A stretch of DNA of 52,887 nucleotides. It comes from Acidimicrobiia bacterium (lineage in GTDB: Bacteria > Actinomycetota > Acidimicrobiia > Spongiisociales > Spongiisociaceae). The notes under the pieces are model-generated. The model was not told the DNA's origin, searched no databases, and saw only the letters and a program-made list of their open reading frames with translations. A program made the translations under genes and the position numbers. Positions 40,603-48,252 of this stretch are shown here, in pieces (within the stretch, counting starts at the first letter, position 1; each line of letters opens with the position of its first letter). Location of the stretch: positions 1 to 52,887 of the forward strand of contig QIDH01000017.1 in NCBI GenBank assembly GCA_003229305.1. Direction: 5' to 3'.

Positions 40603-43125
40603 TCAGCCTCCTGCACCAGACAGAACGATCGAGTCGCCGGTGACCGGGTTGCGATCCAGTTCGATCAGGTCTTCGACTCGGTGACGCATCTCGGGGACGT
40701 GGGAGACCACGACGACCAAGCGGTTCGGGTGATTGGCCACTAGAGCTTCGATGCCCTCCATCGCGAGGTCTAGGTGTTCGGGGTCGAGGGTTCCGAATCC
40801 CTCGTCGAGGAAAAAAGCGTCGAGGCGTCCTCCGGTTCTGCCGACCATCTCGGCCAGGCCGAGGGCCAACCCCAGCGAAGCGAGGAAGGTCTCGCCACCT
40901 GACAGCGAATCCGGGCGTCGCACCGCATCGGCGGCGGTCAAGTCGACGAGGTGAAAGTCGCCATCCTCGGTGAACCGGTAGCGGCCGGACGACAGGCGCT
41001 GAAAGTGTTCTGAGCCCAGCTCGGCCAGCAGGACGCGCTCTTCATCGAGGAGGTAGCGGATGAATTTGGCGTCGGTGAGATCTGTCTGGAGACGCCGAAA
41101 GTTGGTAGCCGAATCCTCAAGGGCCTGCCGCTCTTCTACGAGGTCTCCCGCGTCCGAGATGACTTTTTCGTCCTCGGCCAACCTCAGGGCCAGCATCTCC
41201 GCTTGGGTTTTAGCCGAGGCGAAGACAGAGGAGAAGTCACCGTCGATCTCGAGTGCGGCGAACAGCTCACCGTGTTTTGCCTGCGCTGCCGCCAGTTCGG
41301 CGGCGGTCGATGCTTTCTGTTCGTCGAGTTCGGCGGTCTTGGCGACCCATCCGGCTCTCAGCGCACCGAGAGCCTCGGCCAGGGCTCGAGGGTCGTCCTC
41401 GGGAATGTCTGCGGTGGAATCGAGCCGGCCGGCCAGTGTGCTCACCTGTGTTCTGAGGTCACCGAGGGCTCGGTCTGCGTCCTGTTCTGCGGTGATCGCG
41501 GCATCGAGGGCCCGACGGGCCTCATCGACTCGACGCCTGACCGACTCGAGATTACTTGCCGCCGATTCAACCTCAACCTTGGCGGCCTTCACCAATTCTC
41601 GCGGTTCGCCCTCGCCCAGGCGTTCTACCAACTCCCCGACAATCACCGACTCCTGCTCGCCAGCGGTCGCCAAGGCAACAGCCAGGCCTTCGACATCCTT
41701 GGCGAGTTCAGCGGCACGCTTGGCAGACGCCTCAGCCTTGGCTGCGGCGGCCTCGAGGTCCGCGGACGTTTTGCGAGAGGCGTGGTCTGCGAGATCAAAC
41801 GCGGCCCTCGAAGATGCTACGGCCGCCTCCGCATCCTCGGCCACCGCGGCATCGACAGGCGGGATCTTCGGCACCTCCTGAGCACATACCGGGCAGGTTT
41901 CCCCAACCGACAAGCCGGACCGCAGGCTGGCAGCCATATCGGCGTGGCGGGCTTCGTGCAAAGCGTGTTCCGAGGCCTCGACCTTCGACTTCGCTTCAGC
42001 AACCGTTGCCTCTGCGGCTTCGGCGATTGGCCGGACCTCGGCGACCCGCATTTGCGCTTCGAACCGTTCCTGCTCAGCTTTGGTTGCCCGTTGTTCACCG
42101 GCCTGGTGTTGGGCAACGGCTCCCTCGATCGCAGCTTGCTGGGCATCGAGTCGAACCAGCAGACCCGAGGCCGCCTCGATGGTGGCAAGCCTGGCCTGGT
42201 GATCTTCAGACCTGAGTACCTTCTCGGCTTCAGCCACTTCGGCGTGCACCTTTTCGTGTTCGGCCGCCAGGGTTTTTCGCTGGTCGCGAGCTTCCGAAGA
42301 CCGGGCGGTGACCGCCTGGCTGGCGGCGGCATCTGGCATGCGGTCGGCGAGCCGATTCAACTCATCCAAACGCTCCCCGAAAGCCCGCTGCCGCTCCCCC
42401 GCCGTCTGGATGGTCGCGGCGAGACCGACCACTTCTTCTTCGGCCGCGGCCAACTTGGAGACACGGGCTGACAGAATCTCATATTCGGCCCGCTGAGTCT
42501 GCAACCGCTCCTGGGCGGCTCCGGCTGCTTCGAGCCGAACGTCCAGCAGTTCGATCTCGTGGGCCTGGTTCGCCACTTTCTGTTTGGCGGCGTCCCGCAT
42601 GGTTTCGATCCGGTCGTGGCCGAACAGGCCTCTCAGCACCCGATCGCGCTCGCGGGGCGGAGCGGTCAGAAACTCAGCGAATTGGCCCTGGGCGAGAAGG
42701 ACCGACCGGCCAAACGCGTCGTAGTCGAATCCCAACATCGCCTCGATGCGGGCGTTGACCTCACCCTCCTGGAGCACCTTCTCGACTGGTTCGGCGTCCG
42801 GATCGTCCGAGGGATACCGGTACAGGGCATGCTGCGATTGGCCTTTTTGACGTATGGAGCGCACCACCTCCCAGATGTCATCGCCCACTGAGAACCGCAA
42901 GAACACGGTCGCCCCATCGGCTCGCTGATGAATCAGCGATTTGGTCGACCTGTTGATGCGATGGGTGCGGCCGTACAGGGCGTAGGCGATCGCATCGAGA
43001 ATCGTCGACTTGCCGGCCCCGATTGGTCCGACCACCCCGACCAGGTGGCGATCTCGAAAGTCGAAAGTGTGGTCGTCCCCGAAGAACGACCGGAAGTTGC
43101 GGAGCCTCAGCTCAAGGGGTCGCAT
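40603..43125 (-). CDS. sbcC: SbcC/Rad50-type ATPase
   Basis: 840 aa. Walker A GPIGAGKSTILDAIAYALYG lies at about residues 33-52, then a Q-loop LLAQGQFAEFL, coiled-coil arms, the zinc-hook CPVC near residue 410, and the C-terminal signature LSGGETFLASLGLALGLAEMV with DEGFGTLD. With SbcD (Mre11) it opens and trims DNA ends and hairpins. The ATG at 43125 lies 14 bases inside the end of sbcD. It is the last gene of the nurA-herA-sbcD-sbcC operon and is convergent with the MBL lipoprotein gene. Confidence 0.95.
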   Translation of the reverse strand: MRPLELRLRNFRSFFGDDHTFDFRDRHLVGVVGPIGAGKSTILDAIAYALYGRTHRINRSTKSLIHQRADGATVFLRFSVGDDIWEVVRSIRQKGQSQHALYRYPSDDPDAEPVEKVLQEGEVNARIEAMLGFDYDAFGRSVLLAQGQFAEFLTAPPRERDRVLRGLFGHDRIETMRDAAKQKVANQAHEIELLDVRLEAAGAAQERLQTQRAEYEILSARVSKLAAAEEEVVGLAATIQTAGERQRAFGERLDELNRLADRMPDAAASQAVTARSSEARDQRKTLAAEHEKVHAEVAEAEKVLRSEDHQARLATIEAASGLLVRLDAQQAAIEGAVAQHQAGEQRATKAEQERFEAQMRVAEVRPIAEAAEATVAEAKSKVEASEHALHEARHADMAASLRSGLSVGETCPVCAQEVPKIPPVDAAVAEDAEAAVASSRAAFDLADHASRKTSADLEAAAAKAEASAKRAAELAKDVEGLAVALATAGEQESVIVGELVERLGEGEPRELVKAAKVEVESAASNLESVRRRVDEARRALDAAITAEQDADRALGDLRTQVSTLAGRLDSTADIPEDDPRALAEALGALRAGWVAKTAELDEQKASTAAELAAAQAKHGELFAALEIDGDFSSVFASAKTQAEMLALRLAEDEKVISDAGDLVEERQALEDSATNFRRLQTDLTDAKFIRYLLDEERVLLAELGSEHFQRLSSGRYRFTEDGDFHLVDLTAADAVRRPDSLSGGETFLASLGLALGLAEMVGRTGGRLDAFFLDEGFGTLDPEHLDLAMEGIEALVANHPNRLVVVVSHVPEMRHRVEDLIELDRNPVTGDSIVLSGAGG

Positions 43126-44281
43126 CTTCGACCTCCGCTTGGAGTTCGGAAAACGCCTCGATCAGGCCTGGCGGAGCGTCGACTCCCTCGACGCCAAGGT
43201 AGTACTCGCCGTACTGCTCGGCTAGCGTCATCGCCTGCCTGACCGACCGCTCCACCTCTGCTCTGGGGTATTCGGCCTTGACCTTGACCACGTACTCGAA
43301 TTCGTCTCGGGCCCGGTCGGCCAGGCCGGGGTCAGGCCCGGCTGTTTCGACGGTGAGGTCGAGGTAGCTTTCGTAGATCCCTTCTACCGCCAATAGGTCC
43401 GCCCATTCTCCGCGCGGCCTCAGCAGGCGACGGCCGCCGGTCAGGGGGACAGAGGTGACGGATGCCGGGATGCCGGGCTCGACGTCGACGAGCACCACCC
43501 GTTTGGTTTCTCCGGCCTCACCAAAGTCCAGTTCGAGCAGCGATCCTGCGTACTCGGCCGGAACCTGGGCGCCTGGTACCCGCTGGGGAGCGTGGATATG
43601 ACCGAGGGCGACGTACTGGGGCCCAGGAGGGATTGCGTCGGTCGTGGCCGCGTATGCCTCGCCCATGTGAAGCTCGCGCTCTCCGCGAGGCGCTCCGTGT
43701 CCATGCACCTTCGAGCCGCCAACCAGGAAGTGTGACACCAGGAACGTGACGGCGTCCTGGCCGGCGATTTCCTGAGCGTGAGTGCTGTAGGCCTGGGAGA
43801 TTCGCCTGAGCCGGTCTGCGTACTTCTTGTAGTGCTCCTCAGTCGGCTCCCATACGTTGAATGCTCTGCCCTCTCGCAGGAACGGAAACGCACTGACCAC
43901 GGCCCGACCGCCAGGGGTCTCGATGTCGAGCACGCCTCCACCGTCTGGGGATTTGATCTCGCCAACCATATGCACGTTGCGATCTGCCAGCAGAGGAGCA
44001 AGGGCCTCGAACAGACCGGGCGAGTCATGATTGCCGGAGATCACCACGACGGGACGCCGCCCACCGTCGCTGAGTGCCACCAGGCCTTCGAGAGCGATCG
44101 AAAGGGCCTCGATCGGCGGCAGCGGGCGATCGAATAAGTCGCCGGAATGCAGCACGAGATCGACTTGGTTGTCGGTGGCGATGGTGGCCACTTCGGCGAT
44201 CACCTCCCGATATTCGTCGGAGCGGTCGTAGCGACCGAGGCGTTTGCCGACGTGCCAGTCCGAGGTGTGGAGGACTCGCAC
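43112..44281 (-). CDS. sbcD: SbcD/Mre11-type nuclease
   Basis: 389 aa. The metallophosphoesterase motifs are RVLHTSDWHVGK (Asp8, His10), DLVLHSGDLFDR, VVISGNHDSPG and, further on, LVSHFLVGG and YVALGHIHAPQ. Capping and C-terminal domains follow, with an acidic tail. It provides the Mn-dependent 3'-5' exonuclease and endonuclease of the SbcCD complex. It lies 6 bases after herA and overlaps sbcC by 14 bases. Confidence 0.95.
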   Translation of the reverse strand: MRVLHTSDWHVGKRLGRYDRSDEYREVIAEVATIATDNQVDLVLHSGDLFDRPLPPIEALSIALEGLVALSDGGRRPVVVISGNHDSPGLFEALAPLLADRNVHMVGEIKSPDGGGVLDIETPGGRAVVSAFPFLREGRAFNVWEPTEEHYKKYADRLRRISQAYSTHAQEIAGQDAVTFLVSHFLVGGSKVHGHGAPRGERELHMGEAYAATTDAIPPGPQYVALGHIHAPQRVPGAQVPAEYAGSLLELDFGEAGETKRVVLVDVEPGIPASVTSVPLTGGRRLLRPRGEWADLLAVEGIYESYLDLTVETAGPDPGLADRARDEFEYVVKVKAEYPRAEVERSVRQAMTLAEQYGEYYLGVEGVDAPPGLIEAFSELQAEVEDATP

Positions 44282-44287
44282 GGGCTG

Positions 44288-46015
44288 TTACAGGTCCTCG
44301 AACGGGTCGCCCTCGTCGCCGACTTCCTCACGCCGGGTGGCCCAGGCGGGGAACGGGAACGTGAGCACGAGCGGTACGGGGATGGCCGGTTGAGACACGA
44401 CCATGGTGCCTGGCTTGAGCAGCCTGGCCCGAGCCCTGGTGGACGGAAGCATCCAGCCGTATTCGGAGCGTTCTGCTTCGGCGGCATCCAGCCGACCGGC
44501 CACTCGTATCGAGGCGTTCTCGAGCACCTCTTGGGCGACCCTCGAAGCACTCTGCTGGGCGCCAACCAGCAACACCCCCAGCGATCGGCCTCGCTGGGCG
44601 ATGTCGATCAGCATCTCTTTGAGTGGGCTGCGCCCTTCGCGGGGTGCGTACTTGTTGAGCTCGTCGAGCACTATCACCGACAGCGGGAGCCGTTGGCCGG
44701 TGTGTTCCTTTTCTTCGAATGTTTCTGCGAGCAATGCCCCGACCACGAATCGCTGGCCGAGGTCATGCAGCGATTGGATGCCGACGACTGTGACCTGGGC
44801 GGCTTGGCGGTCGATTCGGCGGCTTTCGCCCGCCCTGATGAGGTGACCAAGTCGATGCTGGGCTGAGTAGAGGCGCCGCATGAATGCCGAGATGGTGCCG
44901 CCCTGGGTCCGTCCGGACCACGCCCGGTCTGGTTCTTCTCCGTCGATCGGTTCGAGGAGCTCTTCGAGTGCATCGACGATGGAGTGGAGGTCTGTCAGCA
45001 CCCTTTCTCCCTGGTCTGGGGTGACCGATTCGCCCGCAGGCCACGCTCCGGTCGGAGGTTGGCGGAGCACCACTGCCCCCGGTTGGCCGGCAACGTCTAC
45101 GGCCCAGCGGGTGAGCTGGAGCCGCACCCTCTCTTCCACGAATGCCAACTGGTTGCGGGCGTCTGATGCGTCGGTGAACAGGAATCGGAGCAGGCCTTCG
45201 TCGATGAATTCGCGGGGAGTCCAGGCGAAGGCGTCCACGCCTTCGAGGCGGCCTCCGGTGTCTGGCACCACCACATCGCCTGACTGGCGGCGAGGCGGTG
45301 CCCAGAAGCTGACCGACGGGAAAGGAACAGGCGGAACGCCCAGCCGGCCCCAGGCAGTGGCGGCGTCTTCGTCCAAGTAGCGGTTGGGTTTGTCGAGCCA
45401 GAGGAGGTCTTCGCCTTTCACGTTGAACACGAGGACACGCAGGTTGGCTGCTGCGTCTCCGACGATGTCAGGGCGGGAGGTCAGCATGCGCAGAAAGAAC
45501 AGGGCATACGAGGTCTTGGTCGCAACGCCGGAAATGCCCGAGATCGACATGTGGCCGCCTTTGCGTCCGTCGAAAAAGTCGAGGTCGGCGAACACCGGCT
45601 CGTCATCCCGTCCGATGCCGATCGGTAGCGGCCTGCCCATCTCGTCGACGTACAGCGCCTTGTCTCGCTGGTCACCCGACGCCCGGTAGACCATCTGCCC
45701 CGGGTCGGGGGCTACCCACAGCTCAGGGTCGACCCGAGTGACCGCAACCTGGGCGCTCCTCACCTTTTCGGCCGGCAGGGTGCCCTCCTCGGCGATCCGG
45801 AACGTGTCGGATTCGAACGAGGCGCCTTCGAAGATGCCCTGCGATTCGGTGACCACCCCGTAGGTGCGCACCTCGCCTCGTTTGGGCACTTGCGTCCGCA
45901 CCAGCACGAGGTCGTCTAGTTGGAGGTAGTTGTCCCCGTCGAGCACGACCCGAAATTCCGCGGTCGAGGAATGCTCGCTCGCCAAGACCCTGCCGACCTG
46001 TTCTTGTTCGCTCAT
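44288..46015 (-). CDS. herA: HerA-type hexameric ATPase/translocase
   Basis: 575 aa. An N-terminal HAS-barrel-like region (VGRVLASEHSSTAEFRVVLDG ... LVLVRTQVP ... YGVVTES) is followed by a P-loop SISGISGVATKTSYALFFL (157-175), a non-canonical Walker A in which the Gly before Lys is Thr. Walker B is VIVLDELNKYAP near 453, then a QR-type sensor (IAQRGRSLGVLLVGAQQSASRV) and an Arg-rich end. HerA pumps DNA and stimulates the NurA nuclease in archaea. The ATG overlaps the nurA stop as ATGA and sbcD follows after 6 bases. Confidence 0.88.
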   Translation of the reverse strand: MSEQEQVGRVLASEHSSTAEFRVVLDGDNYLQLDDLVLVRTQVPKRGEVRTYGVVTESQGIFEGASFESDTFRIAEEGTLPAEKVRSAQVAVTRVDPELWVAPDPGQMVYRASGDQRDKALYVDEMGRPLPIGIGRDDEPVFADLDFFDGRKGGHMSISGISGVATKTSYALFFLRMLTSRPDIVGDAAANLRVLVFNVKGEDLLWLDKPNRYLDEDAATAWGRLGVPPVPFPSVSFWAPPRRQSGDVVVPDTGGRLEGVDAFAWTPREFIDEGLLRFLFTDASDARNQLAFVEERVRLQLTRWAVDVAGQPGAVVLRQPPTGAWPAGESVTPDQGERVLTDLHSIVDALEELLEPIDGEEPDRAWSGRTQGGTISAFMRRLYSAQHRLGHLIRAGESRRIDRQAAQVTVVGIQSLHDLGQRFVVGALLAETFEEKEHTGQRLPLSVIVLDELNKYAPREGRSPLKEMLIDIAQRGRSLGVLLVGAQQSASRVAQEVLENASIRVAGRLDAAEAERSEYGWMLPSTRARARLLKPGTMVVSQPAIPVPLVLTFPFPAWATRREEVGDEGDPFEDL

Positions 46016-46965
46016 CCACCCACCACGCTTGCCCGCCGTTCGGAGCCAACGGCGCCCCGCAGCGCACGATAGACCATCGCCTGATCACCCAGGCGATGCC
46101 GCAAGGCCTTTTCGAGCGCTCCGATCGGCACGAGATTCTGCGGCGCCCGCGGGTCGACATGTCCCTTTGATGCGACGATCGGCAGAAGGGCTGCGGTCCG
46201 GTCTGCCAGCGTGACCGCGTCTTCGATTCCGAGGGCCGCAGGCGCCTCGCACCGAACGATGGCGGTCCATGAGTGGGCGTCTGGTAGTTCGTCGAGCCGC
46301 AGGTACCACGAGTAACGCGGGTACTGGGCGTCGATGAGGAAGATCGGGGTGCGCTCCCCCGCTTTCAGACGGCCGATCAGCGCCAGGTGTTCGGGTCCGA
46401 GGTAGCTGACCCTATGGGTTTTGATGAATCCGACGACCGGCTGAGCCCGCAGTTCGTTGATCGGCCCGTCCGCTATGACGAAGGTTCCTGTCGAAGCCAA
46501 ACGTGCAGACAGGTCTGCTTCTGCCCGCCGCATCCGCGAGTGGAGGTGGGCGATGAGTTGACCAGGGTCGTCTGAGGCAATCGACTCGGCCCCAACGCTG
46601 AGTCCTGGCACGGGTGGCAGCTCTGGCTTGATGCCCCCTCCGAGGATGGCCAACCGCTCGACCAGCACATCGCCGACAGTGGAGCGGGGAACGGTGCGGT
46701 CCCACCTGGTCGCTCCGACCGCGAACGCGCCGACGATGCCTGGCACGATCCCGTCTGCGAGATCGTCGAAGGTGAGTCGAGCCTCCACCCGGCGAACGCC
46801 GTCGACGAACAGAACGTGTTCCACCCCATCGTCTACCCCTGGACGCGCCGACCATTCCCCGTCCTCAACAGACGGATCAATCGGCGAAGCGGCCATACGT
46901 TCATCAGAAATATCGAGCGGCGCCCCATACTCAGGCGACCACCCCTCAACATACAATCCGGACAT
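46012..46965 (-). CDS. nurA: NurA-domain nuclease
   Basis: 317 aa. HVLFVDGVRRVEARL (Asp55) and TFVIADGPINEL (Asp166) carry the two metal-binding Asp positions of NurA. VVGFIKTHRVSYL and a late Arg-Tyr-rich strand (YPRYSWYLRLDE) match the rest of this RNase H-fold family. NurA is a 5'-3' exonuclease and single-strand endonuclease that works in complex with HerA. It is the first gene of the operon, overlapping herA by 4 bases. The family call rests on motif spacing and genomic context. Confidence 0.82.
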   Translation of the reverse strand: MSGLYVEGWSPEYGAPLDISDERMAASPIDPSVEDGEWSARPGVDDGVEHVLFVDGVRRVEARLTFDDLADGIVPGIVGAFAVGATRWDRTVPRSTVGDVLVERLAILGGGIKPELPPVPGLSVGAESIASDDPGQLIAHLHSRMRRAEADLSARLASTGTFVIADGPINELRAQPVVGFIKTHRVSYLGPEHLALIGRLKAGERTPIFLIDAQYPRYSWYLRLDELPDAHSWTAIVRCEAPAALGIEDAVTLADRTAALLPIVASKGHVDPRAPQNLVPIGALEKALRHRLGDQAMVYRALRGAVGSERRASVVGG

Positions 46966-47463
46966 ACCGCCAGGTTAGAGAAGCCATGTGACAGAAACGT
47001 TTCACGAAGCCGCGGCGATTTGCAGACGGCATCGCCGAGGTGACGTGATATCTCTCAACAGTTTGGCGCTGCAGACGATGGCGACCCAAGTCGAGAAGAT
47101 ATCTCGGCCTCCAAACAATCGACGGGGGTGCCCGTGGGCAGTGGGTCAAGCCAAACCCAACGGCTGACGGCGGGCATCGATGCTTCCTGATCCGTCACCA
47201 GAGCACACACCCACGGTGGATCAGAAGCTGACATGTGGTCTGACTTGGCTACGTGACCGGCGGCGGATCGCGGGTCTGTTGACTCATGGTCTCTGTCGGA
47301 CAAACACGACCTGCGGCCCCGGTTTCACTGAGTGTTACGGGGCATACGGCTTACGGTATACAGCCTTTCCAGGACGATGTAGGCTCGGATTACATGGCAG
47401 AGGGCCCGGGAGACAGCCATACGGTCTGCCCGACACCATGCATCAGATGTGAGGAGACGGGTC
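46966..47463. other. 498-bp intergenic region upstream of nurA and the repeat-protein gene
   Basis: No convincing gene; the short open frames on both strands lack ribosome sites and family motifs. It should hold the nurA promoter (leftward) and that of the repeat protein (rightward). Visible elements: GATATCTC at 47047-47054 and again at 47098-47105, and a cluster of TACGG motifs at about 47336-47356 (GGCATACGGCTTACGGTATAC), possibly a regulator site. Composition is less GC-rich than in the flanking operon, in line with the unusual segment that follows. Confidence 0.35.
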
Positions 47464-47697
47464 ATGGAATCATCAGACGACCGACGGCAAGGCTGGCGTG
47501 GGAAGCTCGTCGAGGAGATAAGCAAACTCGGCGACCGTCCAGATACCCAACGTGTCATCGAGAAAATACGCAAACTCGGGGACCGTCCAGATACCCAACG
47601 TGTCATCGAGAAAATACGCAAACTCGGAGATCGTCCAGATACCCAACGTGTCATCGAGGAAATCGGCAACCTTGACGATTTGGAGCCGACCGAATAG
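47464..47697 (+). CDS. Small protein built of three 16-residue repeats, unknown function
   Basis: 77 aa from ATG 47464 with GGAG 7 bases ahead. After MESSDDRRQGWRGKLVEEIS come three copies of KLGDRPDTQRVIEKIR (21-36, 37-52, 53-68), then NLDDLEPTE. Each copy looks like a short loop (GDRPD) and an amphipathic helix, giving a small helical solenoid or coiled coil. Differences between DNA copies are mostly silent in this frame (Gly GGC/GGG/GGA, Asp GAC/GAT, Ile ATA/ATC), whereas the antisense frame would change Ala/Pro/Ser. That supports this strand as coding. No family recognised. Confidence 0.6.
   Translation: MESSDDRRQGWRGKLVEEISKLGDRPDTQRVIEKIRKLGDRPDTQRVIEKIRKLGDRPDTQRVIEEIGNLDDLEPTE
47524..47667 (+). 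repeat. Three tandem 48-bp repeats inside the repeat-protein gene
   Basis: Units start at 47524, 47572 and 47620. The first two differ at a single base. The third differs at several bases, concentrated at its two ends. There is no spacer between units, so this is not a CRISPR array. The period is a multiple of three, which preserves the frame. Confidence 0.9.
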
Positions 47698-47954
47698 CCG
47701 GATGTCGTACCAGGCGGGATGGGGCTGGGTACGCCTTGCCAGCCAGGAGCGGAACTCAGGCGGGGTAGCAACACACAATCCTACGATGGCTGAACAGGTC
47801 CGAGCCGCCGAGTCTGAGCCAACGACGGTGTCACATGGTGCTCGGGGATTCCCAGTAGCTCAGCAGCCTCGGTTGTGGTGACCCAATGTCGACCACGAGC
47901 CAGCAGCCAGTCGGCCAGGTCCCGCGGTCCAAGCGAATCTGCGATATCAGTCAT
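47690..47954 (-). pseudogene. Remnant of an AbiEi-type antitoxin gene
   Basis: ATG 47954 opens 57 codons ending at TAG 47781. Residues 12-51 (DLADWLLARGRHWVTTTEAAELLGIPEHHVTPSLAQTRRL) match the N-terminal winged helix of AbiEi-family type IV antitoxins. The expected continuation LFSPxRGLYVPIPPEFRSW appears broken over other frames: LFSHR (about 47795-47810) and then GLCVATPPEFRSW (about 47745-47785). So at least two frameshifts separate pieces of one old gene. No AbiEii toxin follows; the repeat-protein gene lies there instead, convergent. Upstream is AT-rich promoter-like sequence. Confidence 0.6.
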
Positions 47955-48027
47955 GTACCGACATTGACCAGAATCTTTAGATTAGATACTAACCGGTACG
48001 TAGTGTAGGTACCGTGACCTGCGGTTA

Positions 48028-48086
48028 TGCAGGAGCGGGATTCGAACCCCGACCTTCGGGTTGTGAGCTAGACAAGTTTTTCCTGC
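48028..48086 (-). other. tRNA-like fragment lacking a D-arm
   Basis: On the minus strand 59 bases run from GCAGGA (48086-48081) to TCCTGC plus A (48034-48028), which pair as a 6-bp acceptor-like stem. Inside is GCTCACAACCCGAAGGTC, one base from the initiator-tRNA anticodon arm (CAT replaced by CAC), then GGGGTTCGAATCCC, a T-arm core. The D-arm is absent and the T-stem is imperfect, so a working tRNA is unlikely. It is probably a decayed tRNA or the 3' half left by an integrative element. Confidence 0.45.
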
Positions 48087-48252
48087 TGGTGGCGAACGGT
48101 TTTGTCCGTTGGTCTCGGTTTCCAGTTCGTGTCCAACGACACGGTGGTCCACGACGTGACGGATCGGTCATCGCATGCAGCAGCACGTCTGATCCTTCTC
48201 CGGGGTTTCGGCCCGGGAACTGCTGATGTAGTAGATGGGAGCACTGGTGGAC

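Noticed and set aside
41203-42471. 422-aa open frame antisense to sbcC
   Set aside because: It mirrors the coiled-coil codons of SbcC; Gly/Arg/Leu-rich without motifs.
47524-47667. Tandem 48-bp units as a CRISPR array
   Set aside because: The units are directly adjacent with no spacers, are coding in one frame, and there are no cas genes in the window.
47325-47778. Minus-strand open frames across the 48-bp repeats as the true gene
   Set aside because: Changes between repeat copies are mostly silent in the plus-strand frame but alter residues in the minus frames, and only the plus ORF has a well-placed ribosome site. Part of the minus-strand sequence fits better as the tail of a decayed AbiEi gene.
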